A model generated the notes under the pieces. That model saw nothing but the letters and a program-made list of their open reading frames with translations, had not been told where the DNA came from and searched no databases. Below are positions 18,480 through 27,329 of a stretch of DNA of 64,000 nucleotides, in pieces (position 1 is the stretch's first letter; each line of letters starts with the position of its first letter). The translations under genes were made by a program, and so were the position numbers. Origin of the DNA: an uncultured Anaeromyxobacter sp. (lineage in GTDB: Bacteria > Myxococcota > Myxococcia > Myxococcales > Anaeromyxobacteraceae); the NCBI GenBank assembly GCA_903874275.1, contig CAIQRS010000010.1, positions 1 to 64,000 of the forward strand, in the 5' to 3' direction.

Positions 18480-19676
18480 CTACAGCGCCTCGACGATGAC
18501 CGCGATACCCTGTCCACCGCCGATGCAGGCCCCGGCCAGGCCGAAGCGCCCGCCCCGCTGCCGCAGCGCCTGGATGGTGTGCAGCGTGAGCCGGGCCCCG
18601 CTCGCCCCGAGTGGGTGGCCGACCGCGATGGCGCCCCCGTCCACGTTGGTGCGGTCCCGCGGCAGCCCCAGCTCCTTCTCCACGGCCAGGTACTGCGGCG
18701 CGAAGGCCTCGTTCACCTCGAAGAGGTCGAAATCGGAGAGCTTCGCCTCGGCCCTGGCCATGGCGTTCCGGAAGGCCGGGGCCGGCCCGATGCCCATGAC
18801 CGTGGGGTCCACCCCTGCCACTCCCCAGTTGACGAGCCGGGCCAGCGGCGCGAGCCCGCGCCGGTCGGCCGCCGCCCGGGTCATGACCACCATCATGGCG
18901 GCCCCGTCGGCCACGCCGCTCGCCGCACCCGCGTGGATGACGCCGTCCTTCTTGAAGATGCGGGGGAGCTTGCGGAGCCCCTCGACCGTGGTCTCGGGGC
19001 GGGGGTGCTCGTCCCTGTCGAAGGTCACCTTGCCCTTGCGGGTCTCGATCTCCACCGGCGCGATCTCGTCCTTGAAGCGTCCGGCGGCCTGGGCCTCGGC
19101 GGTGCGGCGCTGGGAGAGGACGCTGAACTCGTCCACCTCGTCCTGGGTGATCCGGTACTGCTCGGCGAGCTTCTCGGCGGTGAGCGCCATGGGCATCTTG
19201 GCCTGGGAGTCGGTGAGCGCGGTCCAGAGGGCGTCCTCGATGGCCGGGGTCTTGCCCAGCGGCACGCCGAACCTCCCCCCGCGCAGCACGTAGGGTGCCT
19301 GGCTCATCGACTCGGTCCCGCCCACCAGCACCGCCTCGGCCTGGCCGGTGGCGATCTGGAAGGCGCCCTGGATCACCGCCTCGAACCCGGATCCGCACAG
19401 CCTGTTCACGATCAGTGCGGGCGTCTCGACCGGGACCCCGACCCGGAGCCCGACATGGCGGGCCAGGTAGATGGCGTCGGCGGAGGTCTGGAGCACGTTG
19501 CCCACCACCACGTGGCCGATCTCCGCGGGCGGGAGCCCGGCGTCGCGAAGGGCCGCGCCGGCCGCGTGGACGGCCAGGTCGGTGGCCGTGAAGTCCTTGA
19601 GCGTGCCACCGAAGGTTCCGAAGGGGGTGCGGCGGCCGGCGACGAAGACGATCTCCTGCGGTGTGGCGGAACGCAT
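18480..19676 (-). CDS. Acetyl-CoA acetyltransferase / thiolase
   Basis: VNRLCGSGFEAV active Cys, GGTESMSQAPY, AVGHPLGASGARL, GGQGIAV C-terminus. Confidence 0.95.
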   Translation of the reverse strand: MRSATPQEIVFVAGRRTPFGTFGGTLKDFTATDLAVHAAGAALRDAGLPPAEIGHVVVGNVLQTSADAIYLARHVGLRVGVPVETPALIVNRLCGSGFEAVIQGAFQIATGQAEAVLVGGTESMSQAPYVLRGGRFGVPLGKTPAIEDALWTALTDSQAKMPMALTAEKLAEQYRITQDEVDEFSVLSQRRTAEAQAAGRFKDEIAPVEIETRKGKVTFDRDEHPRPETTVEGLRKLPRIFKKDGVIHAGAASGVADGAAMMVVMTRAAADRRGLAPLARLVNWGVAGVDPTVMGIGPAPAFRNAMARAEAKLSDFDLFEVNEAFAPQYLAVEKELGLPRDRTNVDGGAIAVGHPLGASGARLTLHTIQALRQRGGRFGLAGACIGGGQGIAVIVEAL

Positions 19677-19690
19677 GCAGACCTCCAGCT

Positions 19691-20353
19691 TCAGGGTGCG
19701 GAGCGCGAACGGACGATCGAGGTGACGCAGAAGGCGAGGACGGCGGCGGCGAAGAGGGTGTTGCCCAGGTAGACGGCGAAGCGGCGGCGGATCTCCTGGC
19801 CGCCGATCCCCCGGTACCAGGCGCGGGCCGCGGCGTCGCGGCCGGCCAGGTCGCGGGCCGGAAGGGGCGCCCCGTGCGCGCTGGCGAGGCGGGCCATCGC
19901 ACGCCGGTGGATCTCGAGCACCTGCACGAGCGCCACCCCGGGGAGGCCGCTCACCTCGCCGAGCCTCCCCGACCTCGCCGCGCGCGCGTGGTTGGCGGTG
20001 AGGGCGGCGGCGCCGTCCGGGAAGGTGGAGAGGAGCTGGACCCGCGCGACGGCGCCAGGGTGGGGCGCCAGCTCGAAGACGTCGGCGAAGACCAGCCCGT
20101 CGGCGTCGGCGAAGGTCTCGGAGCGGAGCCCCAGCCCCCGGAGCGGCCCGTCCTCGGCGTGGCTTCCCAGGAGCCGGAATCCGAGCGGCAGGAGCAGCTC
20201 GGCGGCGGCCCGCTGCGCCTCGGTCGGGGCGGGCGCATCCGGCGTGGAGCGGGAGGAGACGAGCGACGGCGCCACGGCCAGGAGGCCCCGCCTCCCGTAC
20301 CGCAGGATCATCATCGCGGCGTAGAAGCCCGCCAGCGCGAGGAGGATGGTCAC
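19691..20353 (-). CDS. Hypothetical membrane protein with N- and C-terminal TM segments
   Basis: GTG start at 20353 overlaps the tatC stop (GTGA); N-terminal TM ILLALAGFYAAMMIL, C-terminal TM LFAAAVLAFCVTSIV. Confidence 0.7.
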   Translation of the reverse strand: MTILLALAGFYAAMMILRYGRRGLLAVAPSLVSSRSTPDAPAPTEAQRAAAELLLPLGFRLLGSHAEDGPLRGLGLRSETFADADGLVFADVFELAPHPGAVARVQLLSTFPDGAAALTANHARAARSGRLGEVSGLPGVALVQVLEIHRRAMARLASAHGAPLPARDLAGRDAAARAWYRGIGGQEIRRRFAVYLGNTLFAAAVLAFCVTSIVRSRSAP

Positions 20354-21156
20354 GACGCGGTGGCGGCCTCGGCCGCCTTCCTCTTCTTTCCCACGATGCG
20401 GGCCGCGATGATGCCCACCTCGTAGAAGACGATCATGGGCGCCGCCATGAGGAACAGGTTGAGCGGGTCGCCGGTGGGGGTGAGGATCGCGGCCAGGATC
20501 ACGTTCACGATGGCGGCGTGGCGTCGGTACTTGGACAGGAACTCGGGCGTGACGAGCCCGATCATCGACAGGAAGGCGATGATGACGGGGATCTCGAAGA
20601 CCACGCCGAAGCCGAGCATCATGGCGAGCACCAGGGTGAGCTGCTCGCGCATGGTGAGGATGGGCTTCATGTCCGGCCCCGCGATGGAGGCCAGCGCCGG
20701 GAAGGCGAAGGGCATCACCACGAAGTAGGTGAAGGCCACCCCGCAGTAGAAGAGCAGCGTCCCGATGGCGACGAAGGGGATGACGAGCGTCTTCTCCTTC
20801 TTGTAGAGGCCTGGGGCGATGAAGAGCCAGAGCTGGAAGAGCACCCAGGGTGCGGCCAGGAAGAGCCCGCCGTAGAGCGCGACCTTGAGGTACACCATGA
20901 AGGGCTCGAGGGAGCTCGTGTAGTTGAGGGCCCGCTGCCCCTCCGGGAGCGAGTCGAGCACCGGCTGCATCACCCAGCGGAAGAGCCGCTCGGAGAACCA
21001 GCCGGCCACGGCCACGCCGACGGCCACGCCGAGGAGCGCCCGGACCAGCCGGATGCGCAACTCCTTCAGGTGGTCGAAGAAGGTGGCCCGGACCTCGCCC
21101 TCCGGGGGAGGAGGGTCGGTCCCCTCGGCCGCGGCGGTCTCGGCGGGTTCGCTCAT
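20350..21156 (-). CDS. tatC: Sec-independent protein translocase TatC
   Basis: FFDHLKELRIRLVRALLGV; SLEPFMVYLKVALYGGLFLAAPWVLFQLWLFIAPGLYKKEK; FGVVFEIPVIIAFLSMIGLV. Confidence 0.96.
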   Translation of the reverse strand: MSEPAETAAAEGTDPPPPEGEVRATFFDHLKELRIRLVRALLGVAVGVAVAGWFSERLFRWVMQPVLDSLPEGQRALNYTSSLEPFMVYLKVALYGGLFLAAPWVLFQLWLFIAPGLYKKEKTLVIPFVAIGTLLFYCGVAFTYFVVMPFAFPALASIAGPDMKPILTMREQLTLVLAMMLGFGVVFEIPVIIAFLSMIGLVTPEFLSKYRRHAAIVNVILAAILTPTGDPLNLFLMAAPMIVFYEVGIIAARIVGKKRKAAEAATAS

Positions 21157-21578
21157 GACAGCAGGGTCGGTCCGTCGTCGGGCTTCTCCGGCTCGGCGGC
21201 CGGCTTCGTCCCGGCGGCCGGGTCGGCCTGGGCGAGCGGCGCCGCAACTGGCGCGGCCGCAGCGGGCGGCGGGGCAGGCTCGGCCAGCGCCGCGTCGAGC
21301 CCCGGAACGTTGTCCACGCTGGCCGGGGGCACCGGCTGGGGCGCCGTTGCGGGAACGGGGGCGGCCGCGGTGGGGGGGGCGATGCGGGCGCGCGCCGCCT
21401 TGCGCTCGTCGGCGTAGAGCTCCTGCTCGAACTGCCCCTTCAGGTCGTCGCTGGCCTTCTTGAAGTCGCGCAGCCCCTTGCCGAGTTGCTTCGCCACCTC
21501 GGGCAACTTCTGCGGCCCGAGCAGCACGAGCGCGAGCACGAGGATGATGACGATCTCACCGAAGCCGAGGCCGAACAT
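21153..21578 (-). CDS. tatA: Twin-arginine translocase TatA/TatB-type subunit
   Basis: MFGLGFGEIVIILVLALVLLGPQKLPEVAKQLGKGLRDFKKASDDLKGQ followed by Pro/Ala-rich tail; ATGA overlap with tatC. Confidence 0.92.
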   Translation of the reverse strand: MFGLGFGEIVIILVLALVLLGPQKLPEVAKQLGKGLRDFKKASDDLKGQFEQELYADERKAARARIAPPTAAAPVPATAPQPVPPASVDNVPGLDAALAEPAPPPAAAAPVAAPLAQADPAAGTKPAAEPEKPDDGPTLLS

Positions 21579-21601
21579 GGGAGGGGCGTTTATACCACGG
21601 C

Positions 21602-22012
21602 ATGCCCTTCTGGCTCGTCAAGACCGAACCCTCGACCTACGCGTTCCAGGATCTGCTGCGCGATCGGAAGACGCGCTGGGACGGCGTTTCCAACGCGCAG
21701 GCCCAGGCCAACCTCCGCGCCATGCGCGAGGGGGACGAGGTCGTCGTGTACCACTCGGGTGAGAAGGCGGCTGTGGGGCTGGCGCGCGTGGCGCGGGGGG
21801 CGTATCCGGATCCGGGGGATCCGGCGGGAAAGCGGGTGGCGGTGGATCTGGCCGCGGGGAGGGCGCTCGAGAAGCCGGTGACGCTCGGGGTGCTGCGGGG
21901 GGCTGACGTCTTCGATGGATCGCCGCTCTTGAGGCAGGGGAGGTTGTCGGTGGTGCCGCTGTCGGCCGCGCAGTGGAGGGTGCTGCTCGGGCTGGGTGGA
22001 GTGCGGAGGTAG
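21602..22012 (+). CDS. EVE domain protein
   Basis: MPFWLVKTEPSTYAFQDLLRDRKTRWDGVSNAQAQANLRAMREGDEVVVYHSG. Confidence 0.92.
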   Translation: MPFWLVKTEPSTYAFQDLLRDRKTRWDGVSNAQAQANLRAMREGDEVVVYHSGEKAAVGLARVARGAYPDPGDPAGKRVAVDLAAGRALEKPVTLGVLRGADVFDGSPLLRQGRLSVVPLSAAQWRVLLGLGGVRR

Positions 22013-22061
22013 AATGCTCAGGATCGGCGGAGTGCGGAGGTGAGGGGGTTGGTGGATCCTT

Positions 22062-22086
22062 GCGACGTCTACTGCGTAGACGTCGC
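22062..22086. terminator. Perfect 11-bp stem / 3-nt loop between convergent genes; terminator candidate
   Basis: GCGACGTCTAC-TGC-GTAGACGTCGC; no U-tract on either side. Confidence 0.45.
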
Positions 22087-22088
22087 TG

Positions 22089-24638
22089 TTAGTCAGAAAA
22101 CAGGTCGTGCACGTCCACCTTCGTGGCGCCGGCCTGGCCCGGTTCCTTCTGGACCGGCTCGGTGCCCTCCAGGTAGGGCTCGAGCACACCGGGCTGGAAG
22201 GGCTCCACCGCCTCGCCCGTCTTCGGGTCGATGCGGACGAAGATGATCCCCTCCGGGATGGGGAAGTCGGGCTGGGGCCGGTCGCGGAGCGCCGCCTGCA
22301 TGAAGGCGAGCCAGATGGGGAGCGCGGCCCGGCCCCCGGTCTCGGCGCGCCCCAGCGGCTGCTCGTTGTGGTCGAACCCGAGCCAGACCCCGGCCACCTG
22401 GTCGGCGGTGTAGCCCAGGAACCAGGTGTCGAAGGAGTCGTTGGTGGTGCCGGTCTTCCCGGCCACCGGCTTCCCGAGCTTGGCCGCCTGCGCCCCGGTG
22501 CCCACCGTGGCCACCTCCTGCATGAGGTGCTGGAGCACGAAGGCGGCCCGCCGATCGACGACGCGCACCGGCTCCTCCCGCACCTCGGCGTATCCCCCGG
22601 CGAGCCGCTCGGAGAGCGGCGCCCAGGGGTCGGTGGGGGCGATGCGGTCCTCGAGCAGCCGCCCGTCCCGGTCGAGCACCCTTTTCACTAGGAGTGACGG
22701 TCGCTTCAGCCCCTGACGCTCCAGCACCGCGTAGACGTCCACCAGGTCGATGAGGGTCGCGCAGGAGCTCCCCAGGGCGCTCCCCAGCTCGGGCTTCACC
22801 GGCGAGCCGATGCCCAGCGAGGCCGCCCACTGCCCCAGGAAGGGCGCGCCCATCTTGCGGGCCAGCGCCTCGGCGGTCTTCACCGCCGGGATGTTCATCG
22901 AGGAGATCACCGCCGAGCGCAGCGGCACCTCCCCCTTGAAGTCCTCCCCGAAGTTCTGGGGCTTCCAGGAGCGCTCGTCGTCCCGGAAGACCACCGGCGC
23001 GTCGGTGATCAGGGTGGAGGGGGTGAAGGAGAGCTTCTCGATGGCCGCGGCGTAGAGGATGGGCTTGAAGGCGCTCCCGGGCTGGCGGCAGGCCTGGAAG
23101 GCCCGGTTGAACTCGGAGGCCTCGAAGTCGTAGCCCCCCACCATGGCCCCCACGTAGCCGGTGCCCGGGTCCTGCGCGACCAGCGCACCCTGGAGCCTGG
23201 GCTCCTGCTCCAGCGCGAGCAGCAGCGGTGCGGACGGGACGTCGGCGGGCTTGCCGGCCTTCCACGCCTTCTCCAGCGCGACGAGCTCCTCCCGCTCCAC
23301 CCGGCGCACCAGCACCACGTCGCCGGCCTTGAGCGCCGTGGAGGGGCGGTCGACCATTGCGTACTCCCAGTGAACCTGGGAATTGGGGACGCGGGCCCAG
23401 CGCATCCCCGAGACCGGGAGGATCCCCTGCTCCTCCCCCACCTCGACCGTGGCCCGCCTGGCGGCGTCGTTCACCCCCGTGACGATGCCCACCGCGAAGT
23501 CGCCGGGGCGGAGCGAGCCCACCGGCCAGGCGCGGGAGAGGCGCCGCTGCAGCGCCTCGCGCTCGGCCCCCTGGACGCGGGCCACCGGTCCCCAGAAGCC
23601 CTGGCGCCGATCCACGTCGAGCAGCCCGCGCAGCATGGCCTGCTGGGCGGCCCTCTGGGCGTCGAGGTCCATGGCCGACTCGACCCGCAGCCCGTCCCGC
23701 AGCACGCGGGGGTTGCCGTGCCGCTCGACGACGCGGCGGCGCACCGCCTCGGCGTAGAAGGGCGCCACCTCCCGGAACGGGTCGTCGATGGCGTGGACCC
23801 GGACCGGCGCGTCGTCGGCGCCCCGCCGCTCCTCCTCGGTGATGGCGCCGTCCTCGCGCATGCGCCGCAGCACGTAGCTGCGCCGCTTGCGGGCCGCCTC
23901 GGGGTGGAGCACCGGCGAGTAGCGACTGGGCGCCTGCGGGAGCCCGGCCAGCAGCGCCGCCTCGGCGACGGTGAGCTCGCCCACGGTCTTGCGGAAGTAG
24001 TTCTCCGACGCCGACTCGATTCCGTAGCTGTGGTGCCCCAGGTAGACGCCGTTCAGGTAGAGCCAGAGCAGCTCCTCCTTGCCGAAGGCCTTCTCCAGCC
24101 GCGCCGCCAGGATGGCCTCGCGGGCCTTGCGCCGGAGGTTCTTGCGCGTCCCCTCGGCGAACCCCTCGGAGGAGACCAGCAGCGCCTTGGCGGTCTGCTG
24201 GGTGATGGTGGAGCCCCCCTGGATCTTCTTCTTGAGGACGTAGGTGTTCACGCCGGCGCGCAGCGTCCCCAGCCAGTCGACGCCCCCGTGCTGGAAGAAG
24301 TTCTTGTCCTCGGCGGCCAGGAAGGCCTGCACCACGTGGCGGGGGATCCGCTCGTAGGGGACCATCCGGCGCCGCTCCTCGAAGAGCTCGCCGACCACCT
24401 GGCCGTCGGAGCTGACGATCTCCGACACCACCGGCGGCCGGTAGGTCTCGAGCGACTCCACCGACGGCAGCCCCCCGGAGAGCCAGAAGAAGCCCGCCAC
24501 CCCGGCGACGAGCCCGGCGTTGGCCAGGCCCAGGAGGAGGAAGACCGTCCAGCGCAGGACCGAGCGCCACCAGGGGCGCCGTGGCGGCACCCCGTCGAGC
24601 ACCATCTTCTGCGAGGGGAGTTCGGGCTGTTCGGCCAT
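22089..24638 (-). CDS. mrcA: Class A penicillin-binding protein (PBP1A family)
   Basis: EDKNFFQHGGVDWLGTLRA, GGSTITQQTAK (transglycosylase); QPGSAFKP, VAGKTGTTNDSFDTWFLGY (transpeptidase). Confidence 0.93.
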   Translation of the reverse strand: MAEQPELPSQKMVLDGVPPRRPWWRSVLRWTVFLLLGLANAGLVAGVAGFFWLSGGLPSVESLETYRPPVVSEIVSSDGQVVGELFEERRRMVPYERIPRHVVQAFLAAEDKNFFQHGGVDWLGTLRAGVNTYVLKKKIQGGSTITQQTAKALLVSSEGFAEGTRKNLRRKAREAILAARLEKAFGKEELLWLYLNGVYLGHHSYGIESASENYFRKTVGELTVAEAALLAGLPQAPSRYSPVLHPEAARKRRSYVLRRMREDGAITEEERRGADDAPVRVHAIDDPFREVAPFYAEAVRRRVVERHGNPRVLRDGLRVESAMDLDAQRAAQQAMLRGLLDVDRRQGFWGPVARVQGAEREALQRRLSRAWPVGSLRPGDFAVGIVTGVNDAARRATVEVGEEQGILPVSGMRWARVPNSQVHWEYAMVDRPSTALKAGDVVLVRRVEREELVALEKAWKAGKPADVPSAPLLLALEQEPRLQGALVAQDPGTGYVGAMVGGYDFEASEFNRAFQACRQPGSAFKPILYAAAIEKLSFTPSTLITDAPVVFRDDERSWKPQNFGEDFKGEVPLRSAVISSMNIPAVKTAEALARKMGAPFLGQWAASLGIGSPVKPELGSALGSSCATLIDLVDVYAVLERQGLKRPSLLVKRVLDRDGRLLEDRIAPTDPWAPLSERLAGGYAEVREEPVRVVDRRAAFVLQHLMQEVATVGTGAQAAKLGKPVAGKTGTTNDSFDTWFLGYTADQVAGVWLGFDHNEQPLGRAETGGRAALPIWLAFMQAALRDRPQPDFPIPEGIIFVRIDPKTGEAVEPFQPGVLEPYLEGTEPVQKEPGQAGATKVDVHDLFSD

Positions 24639-24671
24639 CCGGGAGGACTGTAGGCAGGCCCCGGCGGCGGA

Positions 24672-25676
24672 TCAATGGCGCTTCGCGCCCGGGACGACCC
24701 GGGGAGCGGCGCCGGGGGGCGCATCGAGGTTGGCGCGCCCCAGCACCTCGAGCAACTCGGGCGGGAGCGGGGCCTCCAGCCTGAGCGGCGCCCCGGTGAC
24801 CGGGTGGGGGACCTCGAGCCTCCAGGCGTGGAGGAACATGCGCCGCAGGCCCCAGCGGGCGCGGGCCTCGCGGTTGAAGGCGAAGTCGCCGTAGCGCCGG
24901 TCCCCGGCCACCGGGTGGCCGAAGGCCTGCAGGTGGCGCCGGATCTGGTGGGTGCGCCCGGTCTCGATGTGCACCCGGAGCAGGGAGGCGTCGTGGTTCG
25001 CCGAGATCACCTGCCAGCGGGTCAGCGCCTCCTGGAACTTCACTCCGCGCTGGTCCTTGGAGCGGCTGGTCTGCTCGTGCTCGGAGAGCGGCAGGTCGAT
25101 CAGGCCCGAGACCTTGGCGAACTTCCCCTTGGCCAGCCCCAGGTAGGCCTTGCGCACCTCGTCACCCTCGGTGAACAGCTCGCCGAGCCGGACCATGGCC
25201 TTGCGGGTCTTGGCCACCAGCACCACGCCGCTGGTGTCCCGGTCGAGCCGGTGGGCCGGGCTGGCGCGGTACTCCCCGGGGGGCAGGTCGGCGGGGACGC
25301 GCAGGTAGGCGCGGACCTCGTCCACCAGCGTGGCCCCCTCGATGCCGCTCCCCGGGTGGGCGGCCAGGCCGGCCGGCTTGTCCACCACGAGCAGGTGCTG
25401 GTCCTCGTGGAGAATGCCGAAGGTGCGCCGTGCGGCGCGGGGCCCCTTCGCCGCCCCCTCGGCGGGAACGAGCAGCCGCTCCTCGTCGCCGCGGATGGCG
25501 ATCTTGTCCCCGTCGGCCAGCAACTGCTCGGCGCGCCCGCGCAGCCCGTTGACCCGGATCTTCTTGGTGCGGAACATCTTGTAGACGTGGGAGAGAGGCA
25601 CGCCGTTCAGCGCACGGCGCACGTACTTGTCGAGACGCTGCCCGGCGGCGTCGGCGCTGACGGTGAGCTCGATCAC
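24672..25676 (-). CDS. rluD: RluD/RluA-family pseudouridine synthase with S4 domain
   Basis: GQRLDKYVRRALNGVPLSHVYKMFRTKKIRVNG (S4) and ASPAHRLDRDTSGVVLVAKTRKA, GRTHQIRRHLQAFGHPVAGDRRYG. Confidence 0.92.
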   Translation of the reverse strand: MIELTVSADAAGQRLDKYVRRALNGVPLSHVYKMFRTKKIRVNGLRGRAEQLLADGDKIAIRGDEERLLVPAEGAAKGPRAARRTFGILHEDQHLLVVDKPAGLAAHPGSGIEGATLVDEVRAYLRVPADLPPGEYRASPAHRLDRDTSGVVLVAKTRKAMVRLGELFTEGDEVRKAYLGLAKGKFAKVSGLIDLPLSEHEQTSRSKDQRGVKFQEALTRWQVISANHDASLLRVHIETGRTHQIRRHLQAFGHPVAGDRRYGDFAFNREARARWGLRRMFLHAWRLEVPHPVTGAPLRLEAPLPPELLEVLGRANLDAPPGAAPRVVPGAKRH

Positions 25677-26662
25677 CAGAGCTCCATCTGGGGGGATTCC
25701 TCGAGCGGCTCGGCCTGGATGCCCTCGCGCCGCAGCGACTGGGCGAACTCGGCGGCGTGGCCGTGCATGGTGAAGACGCGGGACGCTCCGGTGCCCTTCG
25801 CGTAGCGCAGCAGCGACGGGAAGTCGGCGTGGTCGGAGAGCGGGAAGGAGGCGTCCACGTTGCCGTACCAGCGGGCCCCGTCGAGCGCCCAGCCGGTGAG
25901 CACCGCCGTGCGCCGCGGGCGGATCCGGGCGACGGCTGCCGAGCGCGCCAGCTGCGGCGGCACCACCACGACCTCGCCCGGCGCCACCCCCTCCGGCCCG
26001 AGCAGCCGGACGTTGGGGAGCGGGACCCCCTGCTCCTCGTAGACCTGGTTCACCGCGTGGATGGTGGCATGGGCGCGGCAGGGGTAGCCGAGCTCGCCGA
26101 AGTGCTTGAGCACCTCCTGGGCCTTGCCGAGCGAGTAGCCGAGCAGCACCGGCGTGGCGCCGTCGGCGAGCGCGTCGTCCACGAAGCGGCGGACCGCCGC
26201 CAGGACCTCCTCCTTGGGCGGGAAGACGTACTTCGGCAACCCGAAGGTGGACTCCATGAGCAGCACGTCGCAGGGCATCACCTCGACCGGCTCGGCGGTG
26301 CGGGTGGGCTCGGTGCAGAGGTCGCCGGTGTAGCCCACGGCGAGGCCGCCGGGCAGCGTGATGCGGATCTGGGCCGAGCCGAGGACGTGGCCGGCGGAGA
26401 AGAGCTCGAGGGTCAGCTCCCCCAGGCCGAAGGGGGAGCGGTAGTCGGCGGGCAGCACCTCGCTGCCCTTGCGGTCGCCCAGCCGGTGGCGGGCCAGGGC
26501 GGCGGTGGCGCGGGTGGCGATGGTGCGCTCGTGACGTCCCAGGTGGTCGGAGTGGGCGTGGGAGACGAAGCCGCAGGGGCGCTTGCGCCGGGCGTCGAGG
26601 TAGAGCCCGGTTCCGCGCACGCGGAGCTCACCGGCGACCAGCTCGATGGGGGAACGCTTCAC
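25673..26662 (-). CDS. MBL-fold exonuclease-like protein (beta-CASP/RMMBL type)
   Basis: CGFVSHAHSDHLGRHE, SAGHVLGSAQI, GDLCTEPTRTAEPVE, PLSDHADFPSLL; GTG start at 26662. Confidence 0.85.
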   Translation of the reverse strand: MKRSPIELVAGELRVRGTGLYLDARRKRPCGFVSHAHSDHLGRHERTIATRATAALARHRLGDRKGSEVLPADYRSPFGLGELTLELFSAGHVLGSAQIRITLPGGLAVGYTGDLCTEPTRTAEPVEVMPCDVLLMESTFGLPKYVFPPKEEVLAAVRRFVDDALADGATPVLLGYSLGKAQEVLKHFGELGYPCRAHATIHAVNQVYEEQGVPLPNVRLLGPEGVAPGEVVVVPPQLARSAAVARIRPRRTAVLTGWALDGARWYGNVDASFPLSDHADFPSLLRYAKGTGASRVFTMHGHAAEFAQSLRREGIQAEPLEESPQMELW

Positions 26663-26791
26663 GGGGAATGTGTAACAGGGGGGGCTGTCGCTGGCCCGGA
26701 CGATCGGGGCCGGGGGGCGGACCTCGACGGGACGGGGACCTCCGGATTCCGGGGCAGGATGCTGGCCCGCCCGCTGCTCTCGGGCGGGAGC

Positions 26792-27052
26792 GTGCCCACC
26801 ATCAGCCAGTTCTTCGGGATCGTCATCCAGATGTACTTCAAGGATCACGCGCCGCCACATTTCCACGCAGCGTACGGGGGCGCGTGGGCCACGGTCCGCA
26901 TCGATCCGGTCGGGTTGCTCAAGGGTGAACTCCCGCCCCGAGCGCTGGGGCTCGTGACCGAGTGGGCACGTCTACACCGGGCGGAGCTCCTCGAAGACTG
27001 GGAGCGCGCTCGTAGATTGCAGGCCCTGGATCCCATTCCCCCTCTGGAATAA
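26792..27052 (+). CDS. DUF4160 family protein
   Basis: VPTISQFFGIVIQMYFKDHAPPHFHAAYGGAWATVRIDPVGLLKGELPPRALGLVTEWARLHRAELLEDWERARR. Confidence 0.9.
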   Translation: MPTISQFFGIVIQMYFKDHAPPHFHAAYGGAWATVRIDPVGLLKGELPPRALGLVTEWARLHRAELLEDWERARRLQALDPIPPLE

Positions 27053-27061
27053 CAATGGGGC

Positions 27062-27328
27062 ATGCGTCTCGTCGCGGTCGTCTCCGTGAAGCTGCTGGGC
27101 GGCTTCGAGGTCGAACTCGGGTTCGACGATGGCTTCGTCCGCCGGATCGACCTCGACCCGTACCTGCACGGACCGATCTTCCAGCCTCTTCGGGACGATC
27201 CGGCCTACTTCCGCCTGGTTCGCGTCGATCCAGAGCTCCGCACGATCTGCTGGCCCAACGGCGCCGACATCGACCCGGAGGTGCTGCGCTACCTCCTCAC
27301 CCCCGCCTCCTGGGAGTCGCCCAGCTGA
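27062..27328 (+). CDS. DUF2442 family protein
   Basis: GGFEVELGFDDGFVRRIDLDPYLHGPIFQPLRDDPAYFRLVRVDPELRTICWPNGADIDPEVLR. Confidence 0.9.
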   Translation: MRLVAVVSVKLLGGFEVELGFDDGFVRRIDLDPYLHGPIFQPLRDDPAYFRLVRVDPELRTICWPNGADIDPEVLRYLLTPASWESPS

Positions 27329-27329
27329 C

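Noticed and set aside
18256-19902. 548-aa minus ORF around thiolase
   Set aside because: Out-of-frame shadow of the thiolase; only the terminal 64 codons look like a real small gene
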